Shown here: positions 10,055-19,086 of the stretch, one piece after another
How the letters are laid out: the number at the start of each line of letters is the position of its first letter
How positions within the stretch are numbered: position 1 is the first letter of the stretch
Assembly: GCA_009919175.1 (NCBI GenBank)
Contig: RGCL01000009.1
Span: forward strand, 1 to 63,390
Reading direction: 5' to 3'
DNA: 63,390 nucleotides
Source: Betaproteobacteria bacterium
Lineage (GTDB): Bacteria; Pseudomonadota; Gammaproteobacteria; Burkholderiales; Burkholderiaceae_C
Notes under the pieces: model-generated
What the model saw: only the letters and a program-made list of their open reading frames with translations
Told to the model about the DNA's origin: nothing
The model's database searches: none
Translations under genes and position numbers: made by a program

Positions 10055-11524
10055 ATGAAATCAACCTTCAAGATCATCAGCTGGGTGACTCTTGGCGCTT
10101 TGGCGGGTTCGCTCACCACGATCAGCTTTCAAAGTGGCGCGCGCTCGAACTTTTCTCCGCTGCCGCTGGAATCCCTGCAGCAGTTCGCCACGGTCTACAG
10201 CCTCATCAAGAGCGACTACGTCGAAGCCACCGATGACGAAACGCTGATGAACAACGCCATCTCTGGCATGGTCAGCAACCTGGATCCCCATTCACAGTAC
10301 TTCGACAAAAAATCCTTCAAGGAATTCCGCGAAGGCACCACTGGCCGCTTTGTGGGCGTGGGCATCGAAATCACCTCCGATGAGGGCGTGGTCAAGATCG
10401 TGACCCCCATCGAGGGCTCGCCCGCAGACCGCGCTGGCCTCAAGGCTCAAGATCTGATCACCCAGGTGGACGGCAAACCCCTCAAGGGTGTGAGCCTCAA
10501 CGATGCCGTCAAGCTCATGCGCGGCCTGCCCGACACCAAGGTGGAGCTGACGGTGCTGCGCCGCGCCGAAAACAACCGCGTGTTTCGCGTGACCATTGTT
10601 CGCGAGGTCATCAAGACGGTGAGCGTGCGCGCCAAGGTCATGGAGCCGGGTTACGCCTGGGTGCGCCTGAGCCAGTTCCAGGAGCAAACGCTCAAAGACC
10701 TCACCACCAAGCTCACACAAATCGCCAAAGACGACCCCAACCTCAAAGGCCTGGTGCTCGATTTGCGCAACGATCCAGGCGGCTTGCTCGATGCGGCTGT
10801 GGGTGTGTCGGCCATCTTCCTGCCCGCAGATGTGGTGGTCGTGTCCACCAACGGCCAGCTCGACGAAAGCAAATTCACGTTCAAGGCCGATGCACCGTTC
10901 TACTGGCGCCGCCCTGGTTCTGACCCCGTTGCTGCACTCGAACGCGACACCAATGGCCTCTACAAAAAGCTGCCCCTGGTGGTGCTGGTCAACGAGGGTT
11001 CGGCTTCGGCCAGCGAAATCGTGGCCGGCGCATTGCAAGACCACAAGCGCGCCACTGTGATGGGTGCTCGAACCTTTGGCAAGGGCTCGGTGCAAACCGT
11101 GCGCCCCCTGAGTCCCGAGACCGCCGTCAAGATCACCACCTCACGCTACTACACGCCCAGCGGCAAATCCATCCAGACCAAAGGCGTAGAGCCCGATGTG
11201 TGGCTGGATGACACCGCCGAAGGCTCGCCCTTTGCCATCTTGCGCACCCGCGAAGCCGACTTGGACAAGCACCTCTCCAGCGGCCAGGGCGGCGATACAG
11301 GCCCCAGCGAAGCCTTGCGAAAGGAGCGCGAAGAGGCCATGAAGAAGCTCGAAGAGCAGTCGCGCAAATCACCTGAGTCGGTGCGCTTGCCCGAATTTGG
11401 CAGCGACAAGGACTTCCAGTTGCAGCAGGCCATCAAACAGCTCAAAGGCTTGCCGGTCAAGGCCAGCAAAGACCGCGAGCTTCAGGCCAAGAACGAACGC
11501 GCCACCAACACCACTGGACGCTGA
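10055..11524 (+). CDS. ctpA: S41 family C-terminal processing peptidase
   Basis: Periplasmic carboxyl-terminal protease of 489 residues. A hydrophobic N-terminal segment (residues about 5-22) acts as anchor or signal. A PDZ domain (SPADRAGLKAQDLITQVDG) follows, then the S41 catalytic domain. The expected Ser/Lys dyad is present: Ser318 in GSASASE and Lys343 in TFGKGSVQ, with the same 25-residue spacing as E. coli Prc. The C-terminal region past residue 400 is charged and low complexity. It lies between gpmA and the ThiF/MoeB-like gene. Confidence 0.93.
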   Translation: MKSTFKIISWVTLGALAGSLTTISFQSGARSNFSPLPLESLQQFATVYSLIKSDYVEATDDETLMNNAISGMVSNLDPHSQYFDKKSFKEFREGTTGRFVGVGIEITSDEGVVKIVTPIEGSPADRAGLKAQDLITQVDGKPLKGVSLNDAVKLMRGLPDTKVELTVLRRAENNRVFRVTIVREVIKTVSVRAKVMEPGYAWVRLSQFQEQTLKDLTTKLTQIAKDDPNLKGLVLDLRNDPGGLLDAAVGVSAIFLPADVVVVSTNGQLDESKFTFKADAPFYWRRPGSDPVAALERDTNGLYKKLPLVVLVNEGSASASEIVAGALQDHKRATVMGARTFGKGSVQTVRPLSPETAVKITTSRYYTPSGKSIQTKGVEPDVWLDDTAEGSPFAILRTREADLDKHLSSGQGGDTGPSEALRKEREEAMKKLEEQSRKSPESVRLPEFGSDKDFQLQQAIKQLKGLPVKASKDRELQAKNERATNTTGR

Positions 11525-11527
11525 GCA

Positions 11528-12298
11528 TTGGATGACGACCAGCTGCTGAGGTATTCGCGCCATGTGCTGCTCGATGACCTAGGGATTGAAGGGCAGCAGC
11601 GCTTGCTCGATGCCCATGTGCTCGTGGTGGGTGCAGGCGGCCTGGGTTGCCCCGCTGCCCTCTATCTTTCCGCCTCTGGCGTGGGACAGATCACTGTGGT
11701 GGACCACGATGTCGTGGACCTCACCAACCTGCAACGCCAAATCGCCCACACCACCGCACGCATTGGCCAAGCCAAGCCCGAATCACTGGCGCAGGCCATG
11801 GCCGAGATCAACCCGGGCGTGAGGGTCAACGCCACTTGCCGCAAGGCCGATGCCCTCTGGCTCGATGACGTCTTACCCCAGGTGGATGTGGCGCTCGACT
11901 GCAGCGACAACTTTGCCACGCGCCAACTGCTCAACGCGGCCTGCGTGCGCCACCGCGTGCCGCTGGTGAGCGGCGCAGCGGTTCGCCTGGATGCTCAGAT
12001 CACCACATATGACGCCCGCTGCATCGACTCCCCTTGCTATGCCTGCGTGTTCCCGCCCGAGCAGCCGCCTGAAGAGGTGCGCTGCGCCACGCTGGGCGTG
12101 CTCGCACCCCTGGTGGGCATCGTTGGCACCCTGCAAGCCACCGAGGCCTTGAAGCTCATCGCTGGCCTGGGCACATCGCTGATGGGGCGCTTGCAATTGC
12201 TCGATGCGCGCAGCCTGAGCTGGACGGAGATCCGCTTGCAGCGCAACCCCCAGTGCCCGGTCTGCGGCACGCACCACCGCTCAGGCGTGGCGGCTTAG
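11528..12298 (+). CDS. HesA/MoeB/ThiF family adenylyltransferase
   Basis: E1-like enzyme that adenylates the C terminus of a ubiquitin-fold sulfur carrier (MoaD or ThiS). The 256-residue protein has the N-terminal RYSRHVLLDDLG motif, the nucleotide-binding GAGGLGCPAA, and two CxxC pairs (CYAC and CPVC) that form the structural zinc site. No carrier protein is nearby, so molybdopterin versus thiamine function cannot be decided. The start is TTG 11528, four bases after the ctpA stop; no in-frame ATG is available upstream of the conserved N terminus. Its stop overlaps that of the convergent nuclease gene. Confidence 0.88.
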   Translation: MDDDQLLRYSRHVLLDDLGIEGQQRLLDAHVLVVGAGGLGCPAALYLSASGVGQITVVDHDVVDLTNLQRQIAHTTARIGQAKPESLAQAMAEINPGVRVNATCRKADALWLDDVLPQVDVALDCSDNFATRQLLNAACVRHRVPLVSGAAVRLDAQITTYDARCIDSPCYACVFPPEQPPEEVRCATLGVLAPLVGIVGTLQATEALKLIAGLGTSLMGRLQLLDARSLSWTEIRLQRNPQCPVCGTHHRSGVAA

Positions 12299-12789
12299 GC
12301 CCCATGGCATGAGCCGCGCCAGCGGCGAAAGTCTTGCGGGCGAATCGCAGGGGCACTGAACAAGCCCCGATGCGCCCACTGTGCCTGGCGCTGCAAGGCC
12401 AGCCAGCGCACCTGGCGCTCGTCAGCCCAGGCATGGCCGTTGAGGATCATCCAGGCTGCAACATTCACCCCACCGGCATAGACCTCGGCCACCTCGCGAC
12501 CATACACATCTGTGGCCTGGCGATGCACCATGACCCAGTGCCCGTTGGGCAACAAGCCCATGAGCGCCGCGCGCGACTGTGGCCCCCAGAACTGGCACAT
12601 CTCGGGTGCGTCCATGCCTTGCAAGCGCAGCTTGACTGGCTCGCGCCCGCCCTGTGGCATGACCCAAATCGTGTCGCCGTCGGTCACATGCTGAACCTGC
12701 CCCCAGACCCAGGGCGCTCGAAGCCGCGATTCGTTGGCCCCCACGTGCACTGAACAGCAGATCAATGCGGCCACCCACCACGACTGCAT
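12295..12789 (-). CDS. Secreted thermonuclease-family (SNase-like) nuclease
   Basis: Probable exported nuclease of 164 residues. A signal peptide (about residues 1-17, ending near SVHVGA) precedes a staphylococcal-nuclease fold with DGDTIWV, KLRLQGMDAPE and DVYGREVAEVY motifs containing the expected Asp, Arg and Glu positions. ATG 12789 is fixed by an AGGGAGGA Shine-Dalgarno at 12796-12803; a second ATG at 12813 would add eight polar residues before the signal peptide. Its stop codon overlaps the convergent thiF-like stop by four bases. Confidence 0.85.
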   Translation of the reverse strand: MQSWWVAALICCSVHVGANESRLRAPWVWGQVQHVTDGDTIWVMPQGGREPVKLRLQGMDAPEMCQFWGPQSRAALMGLLPNGHWVMVHRQATDVYGREVAEVYAGGVNVAAWMILNGHAWADERQVRWLALQRQAQWAHRGLFSAPAIRPQDFRRWRGSCHGA

Positions 12790-12888
12790 GATTCGTCCTC
12801 CCTGGGCTGTCATCTTCGTTGAGCCGCAAAGGCGGGGTGAATGTCATACTCAGTCATTCTCTGACCGCCACATCACCCCAGGCCCAGC

Positions 12889-14163
12889 ATGACCCTGCAC
12901 ACCGCCCCCGCCGAATGGATTGATTCACGCCACGCCGCGTGGCGCCTGCTCACCACCTTGGGTTTGGTGACCCTGGGCAATGCGTGCATGTACACCGTCT
13001 CGGTGGTGTTGCCTGCGGTTCAAGCGGAGTTTGCCGTCAGCCGTGCCGATGCCTCCCTGCCCTACACCGCCATGATGCTGGCCTTGGGCATTGGGGGCAT
13101 GTTCACCGGACGAATGGCCGATCAGCACGGGATACAAAGGGTGTTGTGGGTAGGAACCCTGGCCGTGTTGCTGGGCTATGTGTGGGCCTCGCAAGCGGGC
13201 AACATCTACACCTTTGCGCTGGCACACGGCTTGTTTTTGGGCTTGCTTGGCAGCTCATCCACCTTTGCGCCCCTCATGGCCGACACGGCCCTGTGGTGGG
13301 ACAAGCGGCGCGGCATGGCAGTGGCCATCTGCGCCAGCGGCAACTACATTGCGGGCACCATCTGGCCGCCTGTGGCGCAGTGGGGCGTGGACCATTTCGG
13401 TTGGCGCGAGACGTATTTGTTCATGGGCGTGGTGTGCAGCCTGGGCATGGCCTTGCTCTCACTCAATATGCGCATGCGCCCCCCGCTTTTGCAAGTGGCG
13501 CCACCATCGTCGACGTCCGCTGCTGGCGCCACCGCCGGCGTGAAAGACACCACCCCCACGCGCCCGTTTGGGCTGTCGCTCATGCACGCGCAATTGCTAC
13601 TGTGCGTGGCAGGGGTGGCGTGTTGCGTGGCCATGTCCATGCCACAGGTCCACATCGTCGCCTATTGCAGCGACTTGGGCTATGGCGCAGCACGCGGCGC
13701 AGAAATGCTCTCGCTCATGCTGGCCTGCGGCATCGTCAGCCGCCTGGTGTTTGGCTACATCAGTGACCGTGTGGGCGGCGTGAGGACGCTCCTGCTGGGC
13801 TCGGCCTTGCAGGGCATTGCCTTGCTGATGTTCCTGCCCTTTGATGGTCTGGTGCCCCTCTATGTGGTGTCGGCCATGTTTGGCCTCTTCCAGGGTGGCA
13901 TCGTGCCCTCTTACGCCATCATCGTGCGCGAGCACTTCCCGCCTGCGCAGGCGGGTGCGCGCGTGGGCGCTGTCATCATGGCCACCCTGGTGGGCATGGC
14001 TTTGGGCGGCTGGATGTCGGGCAAAGTGTTTGACCTCACGGGCTCCTACCATGCGGCCTTCCTCAACGGCATCGCCTGGAACCTGCTCAACCTCGTGATC
14101 GCCAGCTGGCTGTACTTTCGCACCCATGGCCGCCCGCCCCTGATGCGCCGCATGGCGGCTTGA
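12889..14163 (+). CDS. MFS transporter
   Basis: Major facilitator superfamily permease of 424 residues with about twelve hydrophobic helices. It has MFS-type loop motifs (GRMADQHGIQRVLWVG after helix 2 and GYISDRVGGVRTLLLG in the second half). A Ser/Ala/Gly-rich cytoplasmic linker around residues 205-220 separates the halves. The substrate cannot be inferred; it resembles the monocarboxylate/oxalate-type MFS group only loosely. It stands alone between a convergent gene pair. Confidence 0.85.
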   Translation: MTLHTAPAEWIDSRHAAWRLLTTLGLVTLGNACMYTVSVVLPAVQAEFAVSRADASLPYTAMMLALGIGGMFTGRMADQHGIQRVLWVGTLAVLLGYVWASQAGNIYTFALAHGLFLGLLGSSSTFAPLMADTALWWDKRRGMAVAICASGNYIAGTIWPPVAQWGVDHFGWRETYLFMGVVCSLGMALLSLNMRMRPPLLQVAPPSSTSAAGATAGVKDTTPTRPFGLSLMHAQLLLCVAGVACCVAMSMPQVHIVAYCSDLGYGAARGAEMLSLMLACGIVSRLVFGYISDRVGGVRTLLLGSALQGIALLMFLPFDGLVPLYVVSAMFGLFQGGIVPSYAIIVREHFPPAQAGARVGAVIMATLVGMALGGWMSGKVFDLTGSYHAAFLNGIAWNLLNLVIASWLYFRTHGRPPLMRRMAA

Positions 14164-14219
14164 TCAGGGCCAGAGGCCAGTGGCTTGGCGCACAACCAGA
14201 GGGTCGAGGGCTTGCATCG

Positions 14220-14438
14220 TCAGGACTTTGCTTTGGTGGCGAGGACATACGCCACGATGGCATTGGCATGGCCGTGACCCATGGCGTGCTCTGATTTGAG
14301 CCAGGCCACGATCTCCATGTGCTTGAGCTGGGTCTTGGTGTCGACCAACTCCAGCCAGTAGGCGATGGGATGGCCATATTTCTTTTCGATGGAGGGGAAG
14401 TAGGACGCGGGACCTTTGATTTTTGGATCTGTGGCCAT
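14220..14438 (-). CDS. DUF4287 domain-containing protein
   Basis: Small 72-residue protein. The sequence around SYFPSIEKKYGHPIAYWLELV and MEIVAWLKSEHAMGHGHANAIVAY matches DUF4287, a family of unknown function. ATG 14438 is chosen because the family begins near PKIKGPASYFPSIE; the open frame runs upstream to 14507 without similarity. It may be last in the folE-BLUF-DUF429 transcription unit, 50 bases after the DUF429 stop. Confidence 0.8.
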   Translation of the reverse strand: MATDPKIKGPASYFPSIEKKYGHPIAYWLELVDTKTQLKHMEIVAWLKSEHAMGHGHANAIVAYVLATKAKS

Positions 14439-14488
14439 GATGGATCTTTCGATGCGGTTGACAAGAAAAGTCCATAGTCTCTCGCAAC

Positions 14489-15304
14489 TCACGCCGTCAC
14501 GATCCACCCTTCGAGCGGATCAAAGTCAGGCAACCCATAGCGCTCATGCCCTTGCTCGTGCTGCTGCAAGGCCCAGGCGGCTTGCACCATGCACAACACG
14601 GCATCGAGTTTGTCGCCGCTGGCATCGGCCACCAGGTCATCGTGCTGCGCGGGGGTGAGGCGAAGGCGCAAGCCCAACCGGCTCTGCCCCAGGTCCAGGG
14701 CATGCAATACCTGCTTGCGCGCGAGCAGGCGCTCGGGGGTTTGCTTGCTGCGGTCATCGCTCTTGTAGCTTTGTGCGCCGATCAGTTCACGCGCCAGCAG
14801 GCCGGGGTAGGCCTCCAGCGCGACGCGTTGCGCGTCACCCGCGCACAGGCCAGGCAGGCTCACGCCGGCAGCGCGCAGGTGCGGCAGGCCCGCGTGCATC
14901 ATGAAGGCCACAGGGGGGTTGACCCATTTCATCGACGGACTGGACTGCGCCGGACCATCGGTGGCCCGGTGCGCAAATTTGCCGCCCACGGGCCTGGCCG
15001 CGCAAAACGCCGCAAAGGTGTCGCGGATGTGCGCGCGGCTCAAGCTGGCGTAGTGGTCCATGCATGCCGACCAATCGGTAGGCCAGGCCAGGTGCTCAAT
15101 CAATTCGCGGGGCAGCCCAAAGGGCAAATCAAATCCACCCACCCAGGCCTGGGGCTCACGCAAGGCCTCGCCCCATGCATCAAGGCTGACATGGCTCACC
15201 ACGCGGGTGAGCCGCACCACGCCTTTGGCCGACTGACCCCAAGCCATGACGATGGGTTTGCGTGGCGTGGGCGCACTGGAGAAGTCGCAGCCTAGCACCC
15301 ACAT
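14489..15304 (-). CDS. DUF429 domain-containing protein
   Basis: Protein of about 271 residues matching DUF429, a predicted RNase H-like-fold family. It shows an N-terminal GCDFSSAPTPRKPIVMAWG strand, the GGFDLPFGLP acidic motif and a C-terminal GDKLDAVLCMVQAAWA segment, the usual DUF429 acidic positions. The function is unknown, with predicted nuclease activity. ATG 15304 or GTG 15313 can serve as start. It follows the BLUF gene by under 30 bases on the same strand. Confidence 0.8.
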   Translation of the reverse strand: MWVLGCDFSSAPTPRKPIVMAWGQSAKGVVRLTRVVSHVSLDAWGEALREPQAWVGGFDLPFGLPRELIEHLAWPTDWSACMDHYASLSRAHIRDTFAAFCAARPVGGKFAHRATDGPAQSSPSMKWVNPPVAFMMHAGLPHLRAAGVSLPGLCAGDAQRVALEAYPGLLARELIGAQSYKSDDRSKQTPERLLARKQVLHALDLGQSRLGLRLRLTPAQHDDLVADASGDKLDAVLCMVQAAWALQQHEQGHERYGLPDFDPLEGWIVTA

Positions 15305-15330
15305 CTCAGGCACCCGATCAGGCCTGCGGA

Positions 15331-15756
15331 TCAGGCGCGGCCGATGATGTTGGCCGTGGCCATGAGCTCTTCGAGCAAGGCCAGAGACACGCGCCCGGAG
15401 ACGGCATAAGGGTCAAGCTCGGGCATCTCTGAATACTTCAACACGATGGAGGTGTTGAGCTTGGACAAATTGACCTGCCCCATGGTCCAACCGCCAAAGC
15501 GGCGCTCGGCGATTTCTTCGTAGTGCAGCAACACCACGTCCTTGTGGCGACGGTCGCCCAGGATGTGCGAATACAAGGCATTGACCTGATTGCGACCGCC
15601 TTCGATGGCTTGCAGGAAGATGCCCCCGCCGTAGCACAGGATGCCGGTGATGCCGTTTTGCAGGTTGTGCGAACGGGCACTGTCGAGAATGGATTCGGTG
15701 GCCGCTGTCGGGTCGGCATCCACCGAACGGCTCACATAAAGCAAACGCACCAACAC
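15331..15756 (-). CDS. BLUF-domain blue-light photoreceptor
   Basis: Stand-alone BLUF protein of 141 residues that should bind FAD and sense blue light. The photocycle residues are all present with canonical spacing: Tyr7, Asn31 and Gln49 keep the same 24- and 18-residue offsets as AppA Tyr21, Asn45 and Gln63. A conserved GGWTMG tryptophan motif follows. No output domain is fused, so signalling must go through a partner. The start is GTG 15756 with an AAAGGA site upstream, three bases after the folE stop, implying co-expression with folE. Confidence 0.93.
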   Translation of the reverse strand: MLVRLLYVSRSVDADPTAATESILDSARSHNLQNGITGILCYGGGIFLQAIEGGRNQVNALYSHILGDRRHKDVVLLHYEEIAERRFGGWTMGQVNLSKLNTSIVLKYSEMPELDPYAVSGRVSLALLEELMATANIIGRA

Positions 15757-15759
15757 GGT

Positions 15760-16461
15760 TCAGTCCTTTTTGGGAATCAGTGACAAAAATTCGCGACGCA
15801 GGTTGGGATCCTTGAGGAAGGCCCCGCGCATGACGGAGTTGATCATGCGGCTGTCCATGTCTTTGACGCCACGCCAGGCCATGCAGTAGTGCGTGGCTTG
15901 CATCACGATGGCCAGGCCATCGGGTTGGGTTTTGAGTTGGATGAGGTCGGCGAGTTGCACCACGGCCTCTTCCTGGATTTGGGGGCGACCCATGACCCAC
16001 TCGGCCAGGCGCGCGTACTTGGACAAGCCAATCACATTGGTGTGTTCGTTGGGCAGCACGCCGATCCAGACCTGACCGATGACCGGACAGAAGTGGTGGC
16101 TGCACGCACTGCGCACGGTGATCGGACCGACGATCATCAACTCGTTGAGGTGCTCGGCGTTGGGGAATTCGGTGATCTCGGGCGCATTCACATAGCGACC
16201 CCGAAACACCTCGTTGAGGTACATCTTGGCCACACGGCGCGCAGTGTCGCTGGTGTTGTGGTCGTTGTCGGTGTCGATCACCAGGCTGTCGAGAACGCCC
16301 TGCATCTTGGTCTGCACCTCGTCGAGCAACGCGCCGAGTTCACCAGGTTCGATGAAGTCGGAGATGTTGTCGTTGGCGTGGTAGCGCTTGCGCGCGGCCT
16401 TGATGCGCTCGCGAATCTTGACAGACACGGGCACACCCTCATCGGCATTGGGGTTGGTCAT
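15760..16461 (-). CDS. folE: GTP cyclohydrolase I
   Basis: Converts GTP to 7,8-dihydroneopterin triphosphate, the first step of folate/pterin synthesis. The roughly 233-residue product has the zinc-binding signature RSACSHHFCPVIGQVWIG (Cys and His ligands) and the second zinc cysteine in ATHYCMAWRGVK. ATG 16461 gives the expected family length; the frame extends to 16533 without similarity. NudB, the next pathway enzyme, is encoded about 2.1 kb upstream on the same strand. The BLUF gene follows immediately. Confidence 0.95.
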   Translation of the reverse strand: MTNPNADEGVPVSVKIRERIKAARKRYHANDNISDFIEPGELGALLDEVQTKMQGVLDSLVIDTDNDHNTSDTARRVAKMYLNEVFRGRYVNAPEITEFPNAEHLNELMIVGPITVRSACSHHFCPVIGQVWIGVLPNEHTNVIGLSKYARLAEWVMGRPQIQEEAVVQLADLIQLKTQPDGLAIVMQATHYCMAWRGVKDMDSRMINSVMRGAFLKDPNLRREFLSLIPKKD

Positions 16462-16584
16462 GTCAGCTCTTGCTTTTTGCAACATGGATGCATGGTAACA
16501 GCCGAGGAATAACATGAGCGTGGGCAGTGGCACTCAAGCGGCCTTGGCCGCTGGAACCCGCATGAACCTTGGCCCTGGCGGGTT

Positions 16585-17838
16585 TCAGTAGCGCCGCGCT
16601 GTGATCCAGACTGCAAATCGCACGCTCAGCCAGGTGAGGGCGTCCAGCGTGCGCTCCCACCGGCTCAACTGGGCATGCTGCTGGGCTGCGATGGGCTTGG
16701 CGCCACTGACCATGGCAGCGGACAAGGCCTGTTTGACGCTTTGCGCATCCTGAGGCAGCCGGCTCACCACATTGGCTTCGCGCGCAAGGAGCAAGCTCAG
16801 GGGATCGAGGTTGGACGACCCCACCGTCACCCAGCGTTCGTCGACCACGGCCACCTTGCCATGCAGGTAACTCGCGTGGTATTCCCAGATCTCGACGCCT
16901 GCAGCCAACAAGGGCGCATACAAATGGCGAGTCGCGCGGTAAGGCAAGGCATATTCAAACCGCCCTTGCACCAGCAATCTGACCTTCACGCCGCGCCTGC
17001 ACGCATGGATGAGCGCGCGCCGCACCCGCCCGCTGGGCATGAAGAACGCATTGGCAATCCAGATCTCCTCACGGGCGCGGCCAATCGCAGCCAGGTAAGC
17101 GCGCACGATGTCGCTGCGGTGGCTGAGGTTGTCGCGCAAGACCAGGGTGCGCAGGCCGTGGGCGACGCGCTTGCGCCACACGCGGTGCCAGTCGCGCAGC
17201 CGGATCCGCTCCATGGCCTGGCCGACCTCGCGTTCGCGCAAGTGCTCAGCCATGTCCATGCGCCACCACAACTCCTCCATGACCCGCGCGACTGAAGACA
17301 CCAGATCGCCCGTCAAGCGCACAGAAAAATCAAGCCGTGGGTGCTGGAGCTCTTGCTGGTGAATGGGGTCATACATGTCGTCGATGAGGTTGATGCCACC
17401 GCAAAAAGCCCAGTCATCGTCAACCACGCACAGCTTTCGGTGCAAGCGCCGCCAGCGGCTGGGGAACCACAGGCCACCCAGCCCCAAGGGCTTGTAGGTT
17501 CGCCATTGCACACCCGAGGCCTGCCACAAGGCTTGCCACTGGGCACCGAGCTGGGGTGTGCCGTAACCATCCATCACCACCCGCACCTGCACGCCACGCT
17601 GGGCGGCAGCGGCCAAGGCCTGGAGCACGGCTTGCGTGCCACCATGTTCGTTGAGGATGTAGGTTTCCAGCCAGATGCGGGTCTTGGCCTGAGCAAAAGC
17701 CTGGCACAAGGCGGGGAAAAAGTCCCTGCTGCCTTCGAGCAAGGTCCAGGCCGAGGCATCCGCTTTGGCGTTTCCTTTGGGCTTGAGGGCCAACTCGGTC
17801 TCGGCCTGATCCACCCAATGGGCAAACGATTTAGGCAT
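16585..17838 (-). CDS. clsB: Cardiolipin synthase B-type phospholipase D family protein
   Basis: Phospholipase D superfamily enzyme of 417 residues with two HKD motifs: HRKLCVVDDDWAFCGGIN in the first half and HGKVAVVDERWVTVGSSN in the second. This double arrangement and the preceding EEP gene match the E. coli ybhP-ybhO(clsB) pair, where ClsB makes cardiolipin from phosphatidylglycerol plus phosphatidylethanolamine. The C terminus has a short hydrophobic stretch that may contact the membrane. It overlaps the EEP stop by eight bases, so translation is probably coupled. Confidence 0.88.
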   Translation of the reverse strand: MPKSFAHWVDQAETELALKPKGNAKADASAWTLLEGSRDFFPALCQAFAQAKTRIWLETYILNEHGGTQAVLQALAAAAQRGVQVRVVMDGYGTPQLGAQWQALWQASGVQWRTYKPLGLGGLWFPSRWRRLHRKLCVVDDDWAFCGGINLIDDMYDPIHQQELQHPRLDFSVRLTGDLVSSVARVMEELWWRMDMAEHLREREVGQAMERIRLRDWHRVWRKRVAHGLRTLVLRDNLSHRSDIVRAYLAAIGRAREEIWIANAFFMPSGRVRRALIHACRRGVKVRLLVQGRFEYALPYRATRHLYAPLLAAGVEIWEYHASYLHGKVAVVDERWVTVGSSNLDPLSLLLAREANVVSRLPQDAQSVKQALSAAMVSGAKPIAAQQHAQLSRWERTLDALTWLSVRFAVWITARRY

Positions 17839-18613
17839 CGCTGGCTCCTTGCGGGTGCAGGGGCTTGGACCAAGACCAATCCACGATCAGGGGCAAGTGG
17901 TCCGACATGCGTCGCCACACCTTTCCGCGCGGCGCCGAGGCGCACAAGGGTTTGAGCCGACGCGCCAGCACCTGATCGAGGGCAGCCACAGGCCAGCGCG
18001 ACGGAAAGGTCTTGACCGGATCAGGTGTGGCAAACCCCACCTGCGCCAAGAGTCGCCTCGCCATGGGACCCCAGTCGTTGAAGTCACCCGCCACCACCAC
18101 GGCGTGGTGCGTTGGGATTTCGCGTTGGATGAAGGTGCGCAACTGGGTCACTTGCCGACGCCGACTGCCAGGCAGCAAGCCCAAGTGCACCACGATCACG
18201 TGCAAGGGCTGGGCATGGCACATGACTTCCACATGCAGCAAACCCCGTTGTTCGAGTTGATGGTCAGACACATCCTCATGCTGATGGCGCACCACAGGCC
18301 AGCGGGTGAGCAAGGCATTGCCATGTTCGCCCGAGCGGGTGAAGGCGTTGGTCTGGTAGACCACGTCGTAGCCCATGGGGGCAAGGAAATGCGCCTGGCT
18401 GTGATGGGCATCGTTGTGCGTGGGCGCGAGGTCCACCGCGTGCGCACCCGGCGTGGCCGCATGCACGACATGGCGCACCTCCTGCAAGGCAATGAAATCG
18501 GCATCGAACTCCGACATGGCCAGCGACAGGTTGTGCAACTCCACCCGAGGCGACCATCGCGCCCCTCGCACCCCCTTGTGGATGTTGTAGGTGACCACGC
18601 GAATCGGGTTCAT
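17831..18613 (-). CDS. Endonuclease/exonuclease/phosphatase family protein (YbhP-like)
   Basis: EEP-fold metal-dependent hydrolase of 260 residues with TYNIHKG, IALQEV, VVAGDFND and MSDHLPLIVDW motifs that supply the metal and catalytic residues. By context it is the counterpart of YbhP, which precedes ClsB in E. coli; its substrate is not known. ATG 18613 overlaps the nudB stop (ATGA). The open frame upstream to 19126 belongs to another reading frame over nudB. Confidence 0.87.
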   Translation of the reverse strand: MNPIRVVTYNIHKGVRGARWSPRVELHNLSLAMSEFDADFIALQEVRHVVHAATPGAHAVDLAPTHNDAHHSQAHFLAPMGYDVVYQTNAFTRSGEHGNALLTRWPVVRHQHEDVSDHQLEQRGLLHVEVMCHAQPLHVIVVHLGLLPGSRRRQVTQLRTFIQREIPTHHAVVVAGDFNDWGPMARRLLAQVGFATPDPVKTFPSRWPVAALDQVLARRLKPLCASAPRGKVWRRMSDHLPLIVDWSWSKPLHPQGASDA

Positions 18614-19077
18614 GCCAGGCCTCGCAAGCGTTGGGGCAGTTGCAAGATGGCCTCGGCGTTGGAGCCTGAACTCACCCAGTCCACCGCCTCCAGCCAGGGC
18701 AACCATTGCTGGTCCACATGTTCGCCAGGACTGAGACGAACGGGTGTGGCCTGGGGCACCGTCAGGCCAAAGACGCGCTCGGTGTTGCGCGTGACCCCTG
18801 GCGCATAGCGGTGCAGGTAGTGGGGGTAGATGTCGTAAATGTTTTCCAACTGCCAGTCGCACAGCGAATGACCGCTGGCCTGGGCATCGATGCCGGTTTC
18901 CTCCCACACCTCGCGCAAGGCGGCGCGGTGGTGAGGCTCGCTCAGATCGTCCAAGCTGCCCGTGACAGATTGCCAGGTCTTGGCATCGGCGCGCTGCAAG
19001 AGCAGGACTTGCAAATCCGGGGTGTGGATGACCACCAAAACCGAGTGCGGGATTTTGTACGGCAGGGCTTGGGACAT
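18610..19077 (-). CDS. nudB: Dihydroneopterin triphosphate diphosphatase
   Basis: Nudix hydrolase of 155 residues. The Nudix box runs through GSLDDLSEP and ends AALREVWEETGI; the glycine-to-glutamate spacing is one residue longer than the generic pattern, as is common in betaproteobacterial NudB. The downstream segment NIYDIYPHYLHRYAPGVTRNTE is typical of NudB, which removes pyrophosphate from dihydroneopterin triphosphate made by FolE. It overlaps the EEP gene by four bases and follows chrA by nine. Confidence 0.88.
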   Translation of the reverse strand: MSQALPYKIPHSVLVVIHTPDLQVLLLQRADAKTWQSVTGSLDDLSEPHHRAALREVWEETGIDAQASGHSLCDWQLENIYDIYPHYLHRYAPGVTRNTERVFGLTVPQATPVRLSPGEHVDQQWLPWLEAVDWVSSGSNAEAILQLPQRLRGLA

Positions 19078-19086
19078 GGGGGCATC

